Made by a program: the position numbers and the translations under genes | The notes under the pieces: generated by a model | Database searches by the model: none | Told to the model about the DNA's origin: nothing | The model's input: only the letters and a program-made list of their open reading frames with translations | Shown here: positions 1 through 8,611 of the stretch, in pieces | How the letters are laid out: each line of letters opens with the position of its first letter | Numbering within the stretch: the stretch's first letter is position 1 | From: CAZJUP01 sp964549275 | Lineage (GTDB): Bacteria > Fidelibacterota > Marinisomatia > Marinisomatales > TCS55 | DNA: 30,488 nucleotides | Assembly: GCA_964549275.1 (NCBI GenBank) | Contig: CAZJUP010000021.1 | Span: 1 to 30,488 of the forward strand | Reading direction: 5' to 3'

Positions 1-141
1 CTCAACTGAATTTGAGAACCCTGAACCCTTTTTACAGAAAGAATTTTACGCTACCTTAACACTTGGCCAATGTATAAAGTAATCAAAGATAATAAACATG
101 TTACACTCACTCGCATGTTACCAGAACATGGGTATCGTTAG
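1..141 (+). other. Possible 3' end of an upstream gene, reading frame unresolved
   Basis: Two open stretches run in from the left edge region. One frame is open from base 2 to a TAA at 80-82 and its peptide ends in LTLGQCIK. Another is open from about base 25 to a TAG at 139-141, contains an ATG at 70, and ends in LPEHGYR. Either could be the last residues of a truncated neighbour. They overlap in different frames, so at most one is likely to be real unless there is a frameshift. I do not recognise a family from so few residues. The rest of the stretch up to 164 is AT-rich leader for the next gene. Confidence 0.2.
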
Positions 142-164
142 AAAGGGTATAAAGTAAATAGTAA

Positions 165-1160
165 ATGAAACTTCTTCTATCATATTTCATATTTTTATTA
201 TTGTTTACTTGCACGTCGCATCAAGAAAAAAATTATTCTATACATGCCAAAATTAATGGAGTGAGTAAAGGGCGAGCGATTTTATCCAAATTGGATTTAG
301 ACACAAATCAAAAAGTAATAGTAGATTCGTGTCAAATTATTGATGGTTCATTTTATTTTTCAGGGAGAGTACAAAGTCCATATCTCCATTCTATTTTTAT
401 CAATGATTCTCTTGGGCGTATTCATATTTTCCTGGACAATTCAGATATTCAAATCACAGGAAACATTGATTCTTTAGAAAATGTCGCCATTTCAGGATCC
501 AGGGAAGATAGCCTGTTCCGTTCCGTATCATTGGATGCCATTTTTGAAAAGGAAACGGGAATGGATTTGATGTTGAATAAAAATGATTATGTTTTTTCTG
601 CATTCGTTGCTTATTACCAATTTCAAGTAAATCACATTTCATTGGATTCCATGCAATTAATCATGAATGGATTTTCGAATGAAGTAAAAAAATCAGATTA
701 TTATCGACATGTGTCATCTTTATATTTCACCTTGGAAGCCACTAGTTCATCAAAACCAGCGCCGGATTTTACCTTACCGGATGTTAATGGAAAACATGTC
801 AGTTTGAGTGATTTCCGTGGGCAAACAGTTTTACTGGATTTTTGGGCATCGTGGTGCGGTCCCTGCAGAAAATTGAGTCCCGACCTTGTGAAACTGCATA
901 AGCAATTCAAGGATCGTGATTTTACGATTGTGAGTGCTTCAGTGGATGAACATAAAGATCGCTGGTTGAAAGCGATTGACGAAGACGAACTAGATTGGAC
1001 ACATTTATCTAAACTAGACGGTTGGGGTGATGTGTCGAAAATGTATGGAGTCATGGCAATTCCTCAAAATTTTCTTATAAACCCTGATGGGATAATTTTG
1101 AATAAAAATTTGTCGATTGAACAATTATCAATACGTTTGGAGAAACTATTACCGAAATAA
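165..1160 (+). CDS. TlpA-like thioredoxin-fold lipoprotein (thiol:disulfide oxidoreductase)
   Basis: This is a 331-residue exported protein with two parts. Residues 1-16 form a hydrophobic signal ending in LFTC, a plausible lipobox with Cys16 as the lipidated residue, which would anchor the protein on the periplasmic side. Residues about 22-180 resemble the DUF4369-type beta domain found before many Bacteroidota thioredoxins. Residues about 197-331 are an AhpC/TSA-TlpA domain: PDFTLPD entry strand, FWASWCGPC with the redox pair Cys231/Cys234, and the cis-proline loop MAIP (Pro300). Family members reduce or exchange disulfides in envelope proteins. It lies 56 bases upstream of the DUF5916 gene on the same strand and may be cotranscribed. 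No near-consensus Shine-Dalgarno is seen; the start is set by the signal peptide. The fold is secure, the physiological partner unknown. Confidence 0.88.
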   Translation: MKLLLSYFIFLLLFTCTSHQEKNYSIHAKINGVSKGRAILSKLDLDTNQKVIVDSCQIIDGSFYFSGRVQSPYLHSIFINDSLGRIHIFLDNSDIQITGNIDSLENVAISGSREDSLFRSVSLDAIFEKETGMDLMLNKNDYVFSAFVAYYQFQVNHISLDSMQLIMNGFSNEVKKSDYYRHVSSLYFTLEATSSSKPAPDFTLPDVNGKHVSLSDFRGQTVLLDFWASWCGPCRKLSPDLVKLHKQFKDRDFTIVSASVDEHKDRWLKAIDEDELDWTHLSKLDGWGDVSKMYGVMAIPQNFLINPDGIILNKNLSIEQLSIRLEKLLPK

Positions 1161-1216
1161 AAACCATCATTAATCTTTATGAAAACATTTTTTAAGAATT
1201 TGATTCAAAAATAAGT

Positions 1217-3640
1217 ATGCGTAGACAATATAAGTCTAGGCTTTTGGTTGTTTTCTTTTCCATAGCAATTGGGATTGCCCAAAATAGTGAAAATAATATT
1301 TACACTATTTCTTTTGCAAAAAAGGTCCCTACTATTGATGGAATTTTAGATGATGACTTATGGTCCAATTGTCAAGTCGCAACCCAATTTATTCAAGCAT
1401 CTCCCCTGCCCGGAAGGCCAATGACAGAGTTTTCACAAATCCGTATCGCCTATGGCCCGAATGCCCTATACATCGGAGCAAAGCTATTTGATTCAAATCC
1501 CGACAGCATCCGCCGCCAAATTGTTGGGCGAGATGGTATTGGCAACTCCGATTTTTTTAGCATTACATTGGATACGTATAACAACCAGCAGAGCGCCTAT
1601 CAGTTTGGCGTAACTGCATCCGGTACCCAAAGAGATTTGAGGATCACACAGAGTCGTGGTCATGATGCATCCTGGGATGCTTTATGGAAATCCGCTGCAA
1701 GAATTACTGAATTTGGATGGATTGTTGAAATGGAAATCCCCTTCTCTGCGATCCGGTTTCCTAAAGCAAAACACCCAACCTGGGGACTAAATCTACATCG
1801 AACAATTCGTCGAAAAGCAGAATCAGGAAGTTGGTTCCCAATTAACCCTGAGATTTCCGGTGAGTTGACTCAAATGGGGGTTCTTTCCGGACTACCCCAA
1901 CTTAAGACTCAACGAAAGGTTATTTTAACACCCTATCTATCTTCCGCACTTGAACATAACCCCTCAACGGTCGGAGTGAATAATGGGATAGCAAAAGCCT
2001 ATCGCGGAGGATTGGATTTAAAAATGAGTCTAAATGAAAGCTTTATTTTTGACATGACCCTTATTCCGGATTTTGGACAAGTTCAATCAGATAATACAAT
2101 ATTAAACCTGAGCTATAGTGAAGTAAAATATGGCGAACATCGACCATTTTTTAATGAAGGAATGGAATTATTTTCCAGTGGTTTGTTTTATACCCGTCGA
2201 ATCGGAGGAACACCCTCTAAATACAGCGAAGTTAACAATCAAATTGCGGACGGTGAGATCCTGGTTGAAAACCCCTCAGAAGCTCTCCTATTAAATGCAT
2301 TAAAAATCACCGGACGCAATCGACATGATTTGGGCATCGGCATTTTTAATGCTGTAACATCAAAAACTTATGCTGTAATAGAAGATGCAGGAGGAATGAA
2401 AAGAAAAGTTTTAACCGAACCTAATGTGAATTATAATGTACTGGTATTGGATCAAGCCATAAAGAACAACTCATCTATTACATTGATAAACGCAAATACA
2501 ACTCGAATGAATTCAGCATTTCGACAGGCGAATTCTTCGGGCATCAAATTTAATTTTTTTGATTCCTCCAATACCTATTTCATTCATGGCGATTTGAAAA
2601 AAACCTTTGTTACCGAGGATCATTCAACCATACCGGGGGATTATAATGCCTTTGGATTGGGTAAACACAGCGGGAGAGTCCAGTTCAATATAGGACAGTA
2701 TCAGGAAGGCCATACCTACAATCCAAATGACTTGGGCCATATCGGTGCAAATAACGAATCCACTATTCATGGAAATTTGAGTTTCCATTTATTCGAACCC
2801 CGGGGAATTCTGCTAAATGGTTCTGTTCGAATTTGGGGACGATATAAACAATTATATAAACCTCGGATTTTCTCGGATTGGAAGTTCAATATTAGAGCTT
2901 CCGGAACATTTAAGAATTATTTATCAACTTCAATTGGAGTTGAACTTCAGCCCACCGAAGCTCATAACTATGAAGAATCACGAAGAGAGAATCGAGACCG
3001 GAAATGGATAGTCCCCCCTTATTATCAACTTAGTGCACACATTAATTCAGATGGACGAAAAAAATTCGGATTTTCCAGTGGATTATATTTTTTAAAAAGG
3101 ACAGAATTTGAAGAAACAGGACTTTCTTTTTGGGTCTCTCCTTGGGGAAGATTATCTGACCAATCTTCAATGGGATACAATTTAAGAATTAACCATGAAA
3201 AAAATGACCATGGATGGGTTTCGACCATGAATGACTCTATTGTTTTTGGCCGCAGAAATATCCAAACCATTGAAAATAGTCTTTCAATTGGATATATGGT
3301 GTCTAAAGATATGTCGGTGGGAATTCGAATAAGGCATTATTGGACGAAAGGATCCTATCCGCAATATTACCTTCTTAATACAGATGGTTCCCTTCGTGAA
3401 ATTTCTTGGGAAAGTTCTTCGGATTTTAATTATAATGCATTTAATCTGGATTTCAATTTTTCTTGGCGATTTTTACCGTTAAGCGAACTGAATATCGCCA
3501 TAAAAGATGCCTTTCAAGAAAAGGCGACTTCTGGTAGAAACTCATATATAAATAATTTGAAACACATTCTTAATGAACCTCAGGTTCAAACCCTATCGAT
3601 TAAAGTATTATATTATTTTGATACACAATCAATATTGTAA
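1217..3640 (+). CDS. CBM9-like / DUF5916 outer-membrane protein
   Basis: This 807-residue protein has a signal peptide (about residues 1-21, ending IGIAQ). A family-9 carbohydrate-binding-like domain follows (about 36-195): TIDGILDDDLW, then ALYIGAKLFDS, FFSITLDTY and GWIVEMEIPFSAIRF, the usual order for this domain ahead of DUF5916. The rest (about 215-807) has the alternating aromatic/polar pattern of an outer-membrane beta-barrel and matches the DUF5916 layout, including FNEGMELF. Such proteins are common in Bacteroidota and relatives, often near TonB receptors and peptidases or glycosidases, but their function is not established. The glycan-binding N-domain would sit at the surface or in the periplasm. 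It ends in a strand (LSIKVLYYF) and not a terminal Phe. Family assignment is firm; the role is inferred only. Confidence 0.85.
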   Translation: MRRQYKSRLLVVFFSIAIGIAQNSENNIYTISFAKKVPTIDGILDDDLWSNCQVATQFIQASPLPGRPMTEFSQIRIAYGPNALYIGAKLFDSNPDSIRRQIVGRDGIGNSDFFSITLDTYNNQQSAYQFGVTASGTQRDLRITQSRGHDASWDALWKSAARITEFGWIVEMEIPFSAIRFPKAKHPTWGLNLHRTIRRKAESGSWFPINPEISGELTQMGVLSGLPQLKTQRKVILTPYLSSALEHNPSTVGVNNGIAKAYRGGLDLKMSLNESFIFDMTLIPDFGQVQSDNTILNLSYSEVKYGEHRPFFNEGMELFSSGLFYTRRIGGTPSKYSEVNNQIADGEILVENPSEALLLNALKITGRNRHDLGIGIFNAVTSKTYAVIEDAGGMKRKVLTEPNVNYNVLVLDQAIKNNSSITLINANTTRMNSAFRQANSSGIKFNFFDSSNTYFIHGDLKKTFVTEDHSTIPGDYNAFGLGKHSGRVQFNIGQYQEGHTYNPNDLGHIGANNESTIHGNLSFHLFEPRGILLNGSVRIWGRYKQLYKPRIFSDWKFNIRASGTFKNYLSTSIGVELQPTEAHNYEESRRENRDRKWIVPPYYQLSAHINSDGRKKFGFSSGLYFLKRTEFEETGLSFWVSPWGRLSDQSSMGYNLRINHEKNDHGWVSTMNDSIVFGRRNIQTIENSLSIGYMVSKDMSVGIRIRHYWTKGSYPQYYLLNTDGSLREISWESSSDFNYNAFNLDFNFSWRFLPLSELNIAIKDAFQEKATSGRNSYINNLKHILNEPQVQTLSIKVLYYFDTQSIL

Positions 3641-3822
3641 CAAATTTCTTAAGACCCCCTTCCAGTTCAAAATCTTTCAATTCTTGTATAGCCTTAGCGA
3701 ACCCGGAGCAAGGATTAAACATTTTATTCCATTATTTGAGAGAATCTAATTCCGGATACGTATGACATGAGGGTATTTTAAATGATTGTATTATAAAATA
3801 AAATGAATTTACATTGAACCTT

Positions 3823-4536
3823 ATGAGGTTGAGGATTATTAAATTAATATATAGCATTATTCAGAATTTATCGTTTCTCTGGGTTATCACATTTCTCGGA
3901 GGACAACTCAATGCTGGAAATTCCGGAATACTTATTGGCGGAGGTGCTGCTGTTCCTTTAGGTGGACTGAACACTTGGTACTCGACTGCACCTAAATTTA
4001 CCTTTTCTTATTTTACAACCCCCAGAGCAGGGACCAGGATTCTGTACGAAACACATTTTCAACTATATCACCATGGCAATATAGAAGACAGAGAATTTCA
4101 GTGGCAAATTGATTACAATTATTACCGTAGTCCTGAAGCCCGTGCAAAAATGGGCTGGAACAGTTTTTTGCTAAAAGTATATCAATCGCTGGAATTGGAA
4201 ATTATACCCATTAAAAGTCTCTCACCATTTTTTTCGTATGGATTCGGTTTTTATAATTATTCCCATAGAGTGAGTGGTCTCATTTATCCCGGGCAATCGA
4301 CAACACCGTTAAATACTTCATTTATCATGGACCCTGTTACTGACAGAAGAGTTGCATGGGGAGCAACATTCGGAATAGGAGGAGAAAAAACGATAAATAA
4401 TCACCTCCACGTCATTTTAAATATGGAATATCATGTTGCGATTGGATACCTTCGCCCATTTGAAGATTGGGGAATTCATGAAGTGTTCCCACTTCAATAT
4501 TTATCGGTTGATTTAGCATTGGGATATTCATTTTGA
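3823..4536 (+). CDS. Small outer-membrane beta-barrel protein, unknown function
   Basis: About 237 residues. A signal peptide ends near QLNA, followed by GNSGILIGGGAAVPLGG. Alternating strands with Tyr/Phe girdles continue to a C-terminal LALGYSF, the terminal phenylalanine expected for insertion by the Bam machinery. The reading frame also opens at an in-frame TTG at 3814. I chose ATG at 3823 because it gives a better signal-peptide start (MRLRIIK); neither has a clear Shine-Dalgarno. The protein resembles the generic OmpA/OmpW-like eight-to-ten-strand porins annotated as outer-membrane beta-barrel proteins, but I cannot assign a named family. The 182 bases before it (3641-3822) hold no gene and probably carry its promoter; no convincing -35/-10 pair could be fixed. 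It precedes the Big2 lipoprotein gene by 31 bases. Confidence 0.7.
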   Translation: MRLRIIKLIYSIIQNLSFLWVITFLGGQLNAGNSGILIGGGAAVPLGGLNTWYSTAPKFTFSYFTTPRAGTRILYETHFQLYHHGNIEDREFQWQIDYNYYRSPEARAKMGWNSFLLKVYQSLELEIIPIKSLSPFFSYGFGFYNYSHRVSGLIYPGQSTTPLNTSFIMDPVTDRRVAWGATFGIGGEKTINNHLHVILNMEYHVAIGYLRPFEDWGIHEVFPLQYLSVDLALGYSF

Positions 4537-4567
4537 GACAAAAATATATTAGGATAAAGGAGATAAG

Positions 4568-5551
4568 ATGATAAAACGAACCCTACTTGTAAGCCTGTTT
4601 TCATTAACAGGATTGTTTATCGCAAGCTGTGAAGAAGAAGCGGAAGATCCTAAAGTCACAACTGTGACTGTTTCCCCTTCGGAGGTAAGTATTGTGCGAG
4701 ATTCAACCCAACAATTTACCGCAGCTGTTGTTGACCAGTTTGGCGAAACCATGGCAACAGCAGTAAGTTGGTCATCAAGTGATGCTTCAGTTGCTACCAT
4801 AGATAATGGATTAGCTGCTGGTGTTGGATTAGGCAGTACGACGATTACAGCGACAGCAGATGGTATAAGTGGAAATGCATCTCTTACGGTAACCAAACCC
4901 ACCAACGAATGGCACGAATCTTTCAACACTGCCGCAACACCAAATAATGAGAAAATCCTCGTGAGTGACCATAATTGGGCCTGGTGGGGTTGGGGCAATG
5001 CTAAAATTACCAACGGCGCCATGGAATTGGTTGCGGCAGATGATCCTTTTGGAGAATTTACATGCTGGATTCAAACCGATCCGGACACAGATGAAGAAAT
5101 TGGTGTAACACCTGAAGATGTGACCATGTATATTAAAATGAAGTTCACCTCTCCCAATCCTGATTTAACAGGTCCGGGAGATGCTTTACACGTTTGTGTC
5201 GCCACAGACCCCAATTTTCTCAGTAATTTAAATGTATATACTGCGGTTGCCAGTCCTGCAGGAATTTCGGGTTCATTTCATTTTCAAACGGGGTCTTATG
5301 GCGGCCCTGCACCTGCACCTGGCGCTGAATATGACAAATGGTTTTGGATGAAAATTACGGCTTCCGGGAATGATGTTTCTCTTTGGACCTACGCCGATGG
5401 AGAGCAACCTACTGTTGATCCTTCCTGGTCATTTACTACAGATGATGTTGCCAATCCCATGGCTGCTTTAATCCTTGCATTTACAGGTGATGATAAAGAA
5501 GCAAAAATTATGATTGATGATATTTATTATAATATGGAACCTGGCCAATAA
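4568..5551 (+). CDS. Surface lipoprotein with bacterial Ig-like (Big2) domain
   Basis: A 327-residue lipoprotein. The signal MIKRTLLVSLFSLTG leads to lipobox IASC with Cys21 as anchor, and an acidic stretch after the Cys (EEEAEDP) could favour surface export as in Bacteroidota lipoproteins. Residues about 29-110 form a Big2 Ig-like domain: VTVSPSEVSI, TQQFTAAVVDQFG, VSWSSSDASVATI, GSTTITATADG. Residues about 114-327 look like a beta-sandwich of laminin-G/concanavalin type rich in Trp and Asp (WAWWGWG, KWFWMKI, ending IMIDDIYYN), a common carbohydrate-binding architecture. An AAAGGAGAT Shine-Dalgarno sits just upstream of the ATG, one of the best in the window, suggesting high expression. A strong hairpin lies directly downstream, before the TonB receptor gene. 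Glycan capture is inferred from position and fold only. Confidence 0.78.
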   Translation: MIKRTLLVSLFSLTGLFIASCEEEAEDPKVTTVTVSPSEVSIVRDSTQQFTAAVVDQFGETMATAVSWSSSDASVATIDNGLAAGVGLGSTTITATADGISGNASLTVTKPTNEWHESFNTAATPNNEKILVSDHNWAWWGWGNAKITNGAMELVAADDPFGEFTCWIQTDPDTDEEIGVTPEDVTMYIKMKFTSPNPDLTGPGDALHVCVATDPNFLSNLNVYTAVASPAGISGSFHFQTGSYGGPAPAPGAEYDKWFWMKITASGNDVSLWTYADGEQPTVDPSWSFTTDDVANPMAALILAFTGDDKEAKIMIDDIYYNMEPGQ

Positions 5552-5561
5552 GAATAAACTC

Positions 5562-5594
5562 GCAGAAGGTATCCGCCACGTGGATACCTTCTGC
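5562..5594 (+). terminator. Perfect 13-bp inverted repeat between lipoprotein and TonB receptor genes
   Basis: GCAGAAGGTATCC at 5562-5574 is exactly the reverse complement of 5582-5594, with a seven-base loop that could pair two bases further. It lies in the 66-base gap between the two genes. No T-run follows on the + strand, so it is not a classical intrinsic terminator. It may be a partial terminator, or a structure that protects the lipoprotein mRNA and lowers expression of the downstream receptor. An operator is the other option, given its symmetry. Confidence 0.6.
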
Positions 5595-5617
5595 CATCGT
5601 CATTAATTCATCATCCC

Positions 5618-8605
5618 ATGTTTCATAAATTAATTTCAATCATACCGATTTTCCTGATTGTCGTGGAATTATTGTCCGCGGGAATTACCGGAAAAATTCA
5701 GGGGACAGTTCAAAACGAAAACGGCATACTTCTGCCTGGTGCAAATATTATGATTGTTGGGACAAACCGGGGAACAGCTACCGACAACGATGGTAATTAT
5801 ATCTTTCTCTCGGTTTCTCCAGGAACTTACTCTATTACTGCCAATGTCATTGGATATGGTGTTCTTACAAAGACAAATGTAAAAGTGATCCCAGACCGAA
5901 CGATTACGGTGGATTTTGTATTGACTCCGGAAGTTTTAGGGATGGATGAGGTTAAGGTTTATGCAGAAAAACCAAAAGTTGAAGTAGATAGAACCTTCAG
6001 CGAATACACAATTTCTTCTGAAGATATTGGACGCTCTGTTATGGTGAAAAATGTGGCGGATCTTATTTCACTTGAACCGGGAATGGATATTCACGGTAGC
6101 GGTAGGATTCGCGGTGGGGACATGAATAGCATTTCCGCAGATGTCGTCTATTATGTTGATGGAGTTAAAATGGTCTCCAATGATGGATTAAATTTAAATA
6201 ACTATACAGGCGTCGGAAAATATGATATTGAATCCATATCAATTATTACTGGAGGACTCAGTGCCGAATATGGAAATGCCCAAGCTGGTGTTGTAAATAT
6301 CGTTACGCGGGAAGGTGAAAACGCATTCCATGGTAATTTTGAATTAACCCATGAACTCCCCGGGAATCATCATTGGGGGCCAGATTACTATCAGTCACCG
6401 GTCCATCGCGGACATATGAAATGGGATGATGAAAACTGGGCAAACGAAACCGATTCCCTGACCGGTGAAAAAATCCATACCATCGTCCCTTATTGGGAAA
6501 ACAGCGGTCTGTCTTACCAGTGGAATTTGTCCGGACCATTAATCCCTAAAAAGATTTCATTTTATTCAGGTGGACGCACAAATAATTCTGCAGTTTATGG
6601 TATTAGTCCCTTGAAAAATCAAACTGATAATTTTGAGGGAACATGGAAACTTTCCTTCAATTTTCATCCAAAGGTTTCTTTAAAAGTAGGTGGAGTTTAT
6701 TCCACAAACTGGAATTTTAATTCCGGGAGTGGTGTAGGCGGTATTAAAAGTATGGGTGATTCCGGTAAAAATATATTCCTTCCCATGGGAGAATCCTCAG
6801 CAGGAAAAACGGTAAATAAAAACCATATGGAATATTTTGCGTTGAATCATTTGATTACACCAAAAACCTTTTACGAACTGAGAATATCCAGAGCTGTTAC
6901 GTCTGAATCACCAGAAGGAATACCGGATTCTACCACTGAAATCCGCAAAGATGAAGATGGATGGTTTAACTTACCCAGAAACGTGGTTTCCTATCGAGAA
7001 GGTGTCAGAGAGCGATTGGGAATTAAATTCGACTTTTCAACTCAATTTAATCGACATCATTTAATAAAAACCGGTTTTGATTATACGGATTTTAATGTGT
7101 GGGCCCTCGAATACGGAGACTATAAAAATACCCGAAGGTTGTTATTCATAGGAAAAAACCACACAGTTAAAGCATCAGTCCAACCAAAACAACTGGCTTG
7201 GTATATCCAGGATAAAATGGAATATAAAGGATTGGTTCTAAATGCAGGAATCAGGATGGACCGGTTTACCCCCAACACCGAGTGGCCCATCACCAATGCA
7301 TTTACCGCTTCAGATTATTTTATGAATTCTTTTACACGGTTTGAATTGGATTCATTAAAACAGTTCGGATTGGTTGAGAAAATCAAACCTAAAACTGTAT
7401 GGAGCCCCAGAATAGGAATTGCCCACCCTATAACTGATAAATCTATGATTCATTTTTTTTATGGGCATATTTATCAAGCTGCTAGTTTTTACACACTATT
7501 TTCTGAATCCTGGAACAACTACGGGCAAAAAGATGCTGACCTGAATAAAAGCGGCGACATTTCTGAAACAGAACGATATAATCGCCTTGAGGATGATTTT
7601 TTTGGTACCCCAAGTTTGGAATTTGAAAAAACAATTAGTTTTGAACTGGGAATGGATTGGAATTTTTACAGAGATTATGTGTTATCTCTCTCTACTTTTT
7701 ACAAAAGTTCCAATAACCAGGTTTCCAGTCCTGGCGCTGTTCAATTGCAGTGGTGGGATCCGGCTAAACAAATGTTTGACTTCGAATTCACCTATCGGGC
7801 AGGAAATGGGATCCATGAGGATATTCAGGGATTTGAATTCAGTTTAAAGAAAAGTTTCAAGGACTATATTGGATTTAATGTCTCTTACAATCTACAGTGG
7901 GCTAAACAAGGCGCTGCAGGAGCAGGAAGTCAATTCTGGGTTCCGGATTCTGCCTTTGTCATGGATACAAAATGGTGGATGAATTACGTGACTAATGAAG
8001 ATGGGTCAGAATCACCAACTTCAATTTTTTCTCTACTCCGGAAAGGATATGCAATCAAAGCCAACCAGTTTATAGATTCATTAAAAACCCTGGGATTAGA
8101 CCTCAATGAATATGGTGAAACAGGATTATACTATGTGGAATTTTGGAGCGGGACAGAAGAAGAGCCGAAACCTGACTCTGATATCCGAAGTTATGGTAAA
8201 GCCCAAGTTTATATTTCCTCTCCGAATAAATTCGGACCGTGGGGACTTTTGGGAAACACGACATTGAATCTAGTCTACAGAATGTCCACGGGCAGTGCTT
8301 TTGAATATTCTCCAATCGGCAAACCTCTGGAATGGCGACATGCTCCCATGGTGACAAGAACAGATCTAAGTATAGAAAAGCAACTCCTAAGAAAGGGACT
8401 GGCTAAAGCTACATTTTTTATGGAAATCGAAAATTTGTTTAACCAAAAAGATGTCACAAGTTCCCCGTCAGAATTTATTCGATGGGGGCTGGACAAACCA
8501 AGACCAGACAACAAGGAATACATCATGTATGGTGACCCCGGTGTCAATTCCAGATATTATGGAAGACCGAGGGAAATCCGATTCGGGATTCGTTCTTCTT
8601 TTTGA
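5618..8605 (+). CDS. TonB-dependent outer-membrane receptor with CarboxypepD_reg domain
   Basis: A 995-residue receptor for energised uptake across the outer membrane. Residues 1-21 are a signal peptide. About 24-105 form a CarboxypepD_reg-like Ig domain (GTVQNENGILLPGANI, DNDGNYIF, GTYSITANVIGY) as in SusC-class receptors. About 115-230 form the plug (DEVKVYAE, VYYVDGVK, ISIITGGLSAEYGNAQAGVVNIVT). The remainder is a 22-strand-type barrel ending in REIRFGIRSSF with a terminal Phe. An EF-hand-like loop, DLNKSGDISETE at 641-652, lies in what should be an extracellular loop. No SusD gene is nearby; six bases downstream comes a T9SS-CTD protein instead. No good Shine-Dalgarno is visible. Substrate unknown; the context favours glycans or glycoconjugates. 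A siderophore or cobalamin receptor is less likely given the hydrolase neighbours. Confidence 0.93.
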   Translation: MFHKLISIIPIFLIVVELLSAGITGKIQGTVQNENGILLPGANIMIVGTNRGTATDNDGNYIFLSVSPGTYSITANVIGYGVLTKTNVKVIPDRTITVDFVLTPEVLGMDEVKVYAEKPKVEVDRTFSEYTISSEDIGRSVMVKNVADLISLEPGMDIHGSGRIRGGDMNSISADVVYYVDGVKMVSNDGLNLNNYTGVGKYDIESISIITGGLSAEYGNAQAGVVNIVTREGENAFHGNFELTHELPGNHHWGPDYYQSPVHRGHMKWDDENWANETDSLTGEKIHTIVPYWENSGLSYQWNLSGPLIPKKISFYSGGRTNNSAVYGISPLKNQTDNFEGTWKLSFNFHPKVSLKVGGVYSTNWNFNSGSGVGGIKSMGDSGKNIFLPMGESSAGKTVNKNHMEYFALNHLITPKTFYELRISRAVTSESPEGIPDSTTEIRKDEDGWFNLPRNVVSYREGVRERLGIKFDFSTQFNRHHLIKTGFDYTDFNVWALEYGDYKNTRRLLFIGKNHTVKASVQPKQLAWYIQDKMEYKGLVLNAGIRMDRFTPNTEWPITNAFTASDYFMNSFTRFELDSLKQFGLVEKIKPKTVWSPRIGIAHPITDKSMIHFFYGHIYQAASFYTLFSESWNNYGQKDADLNKSGDISETERYNRLEDDFFGTPSLEFEKTISFELGMDWNFYRDYVLSLSTFYKSSNNQVSSPGAVQLQWWDPAKQMFDFEFTYRAGNGIHEDIQGFEFSLKKSFKDYIGFNVSYNLQWAKQGAAGAGSQFWVPDSAFVMDTKWWMNYVTNEDGSESPTSIFSLLRKGYAIKANQFIDSLKTLGLDLNEYGETGLYYVEFWSGTEEEPKPDSDIRSYGKAQVYISSPNKFGPWGLLGNTTLNLVYRMSTGSAFEYSPIGKPLEWRHAPMVTRTDLSIEKQLLRKGLAKATFFMEIENLFNQKDVTSSPSEFIRWGLDKPRPDNKEYIMYGDPGVNSRYYGRPREIRFGIRSSF
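7538..7573 (+). other. EF-hand-like calcium-binding loop within the TonB receptor
   Basis: Residues 641-652 of the receptor read DLNKSGDISETE. This meets the canonical 12-residue EF-hand loop: Asp1, Asn3, Ser5, Gly6, Ile8 and Glu12 at the liganding or structural places. It follows an aromatic stretch and precedes another barrel strand, so it probably lies in a surface loop. Calcium binding is inferred from the motif alone. Confidence 0.55.
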
Positions 8606-8611
8606 TGACCC

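Noticed and set aside
73..157. Ten-base direct repeat TATAAAGTAA at 73-82 and 148-157
   Set aside because: In AT-rich leader DNA such a short repeat is expected by chance, and no further copies or symmetry support a regulatory or mobile origin.
4549..5022. 157-residue open frame on the minus strand opposite the Big2 lipoprotein
   Set aside because: It is antisense to a clear lipoprotein with signal peptide and Shine-Dalgarno; its low-complexity Val/Ala content is what the reverse frame of an Ig-like repeat gives.
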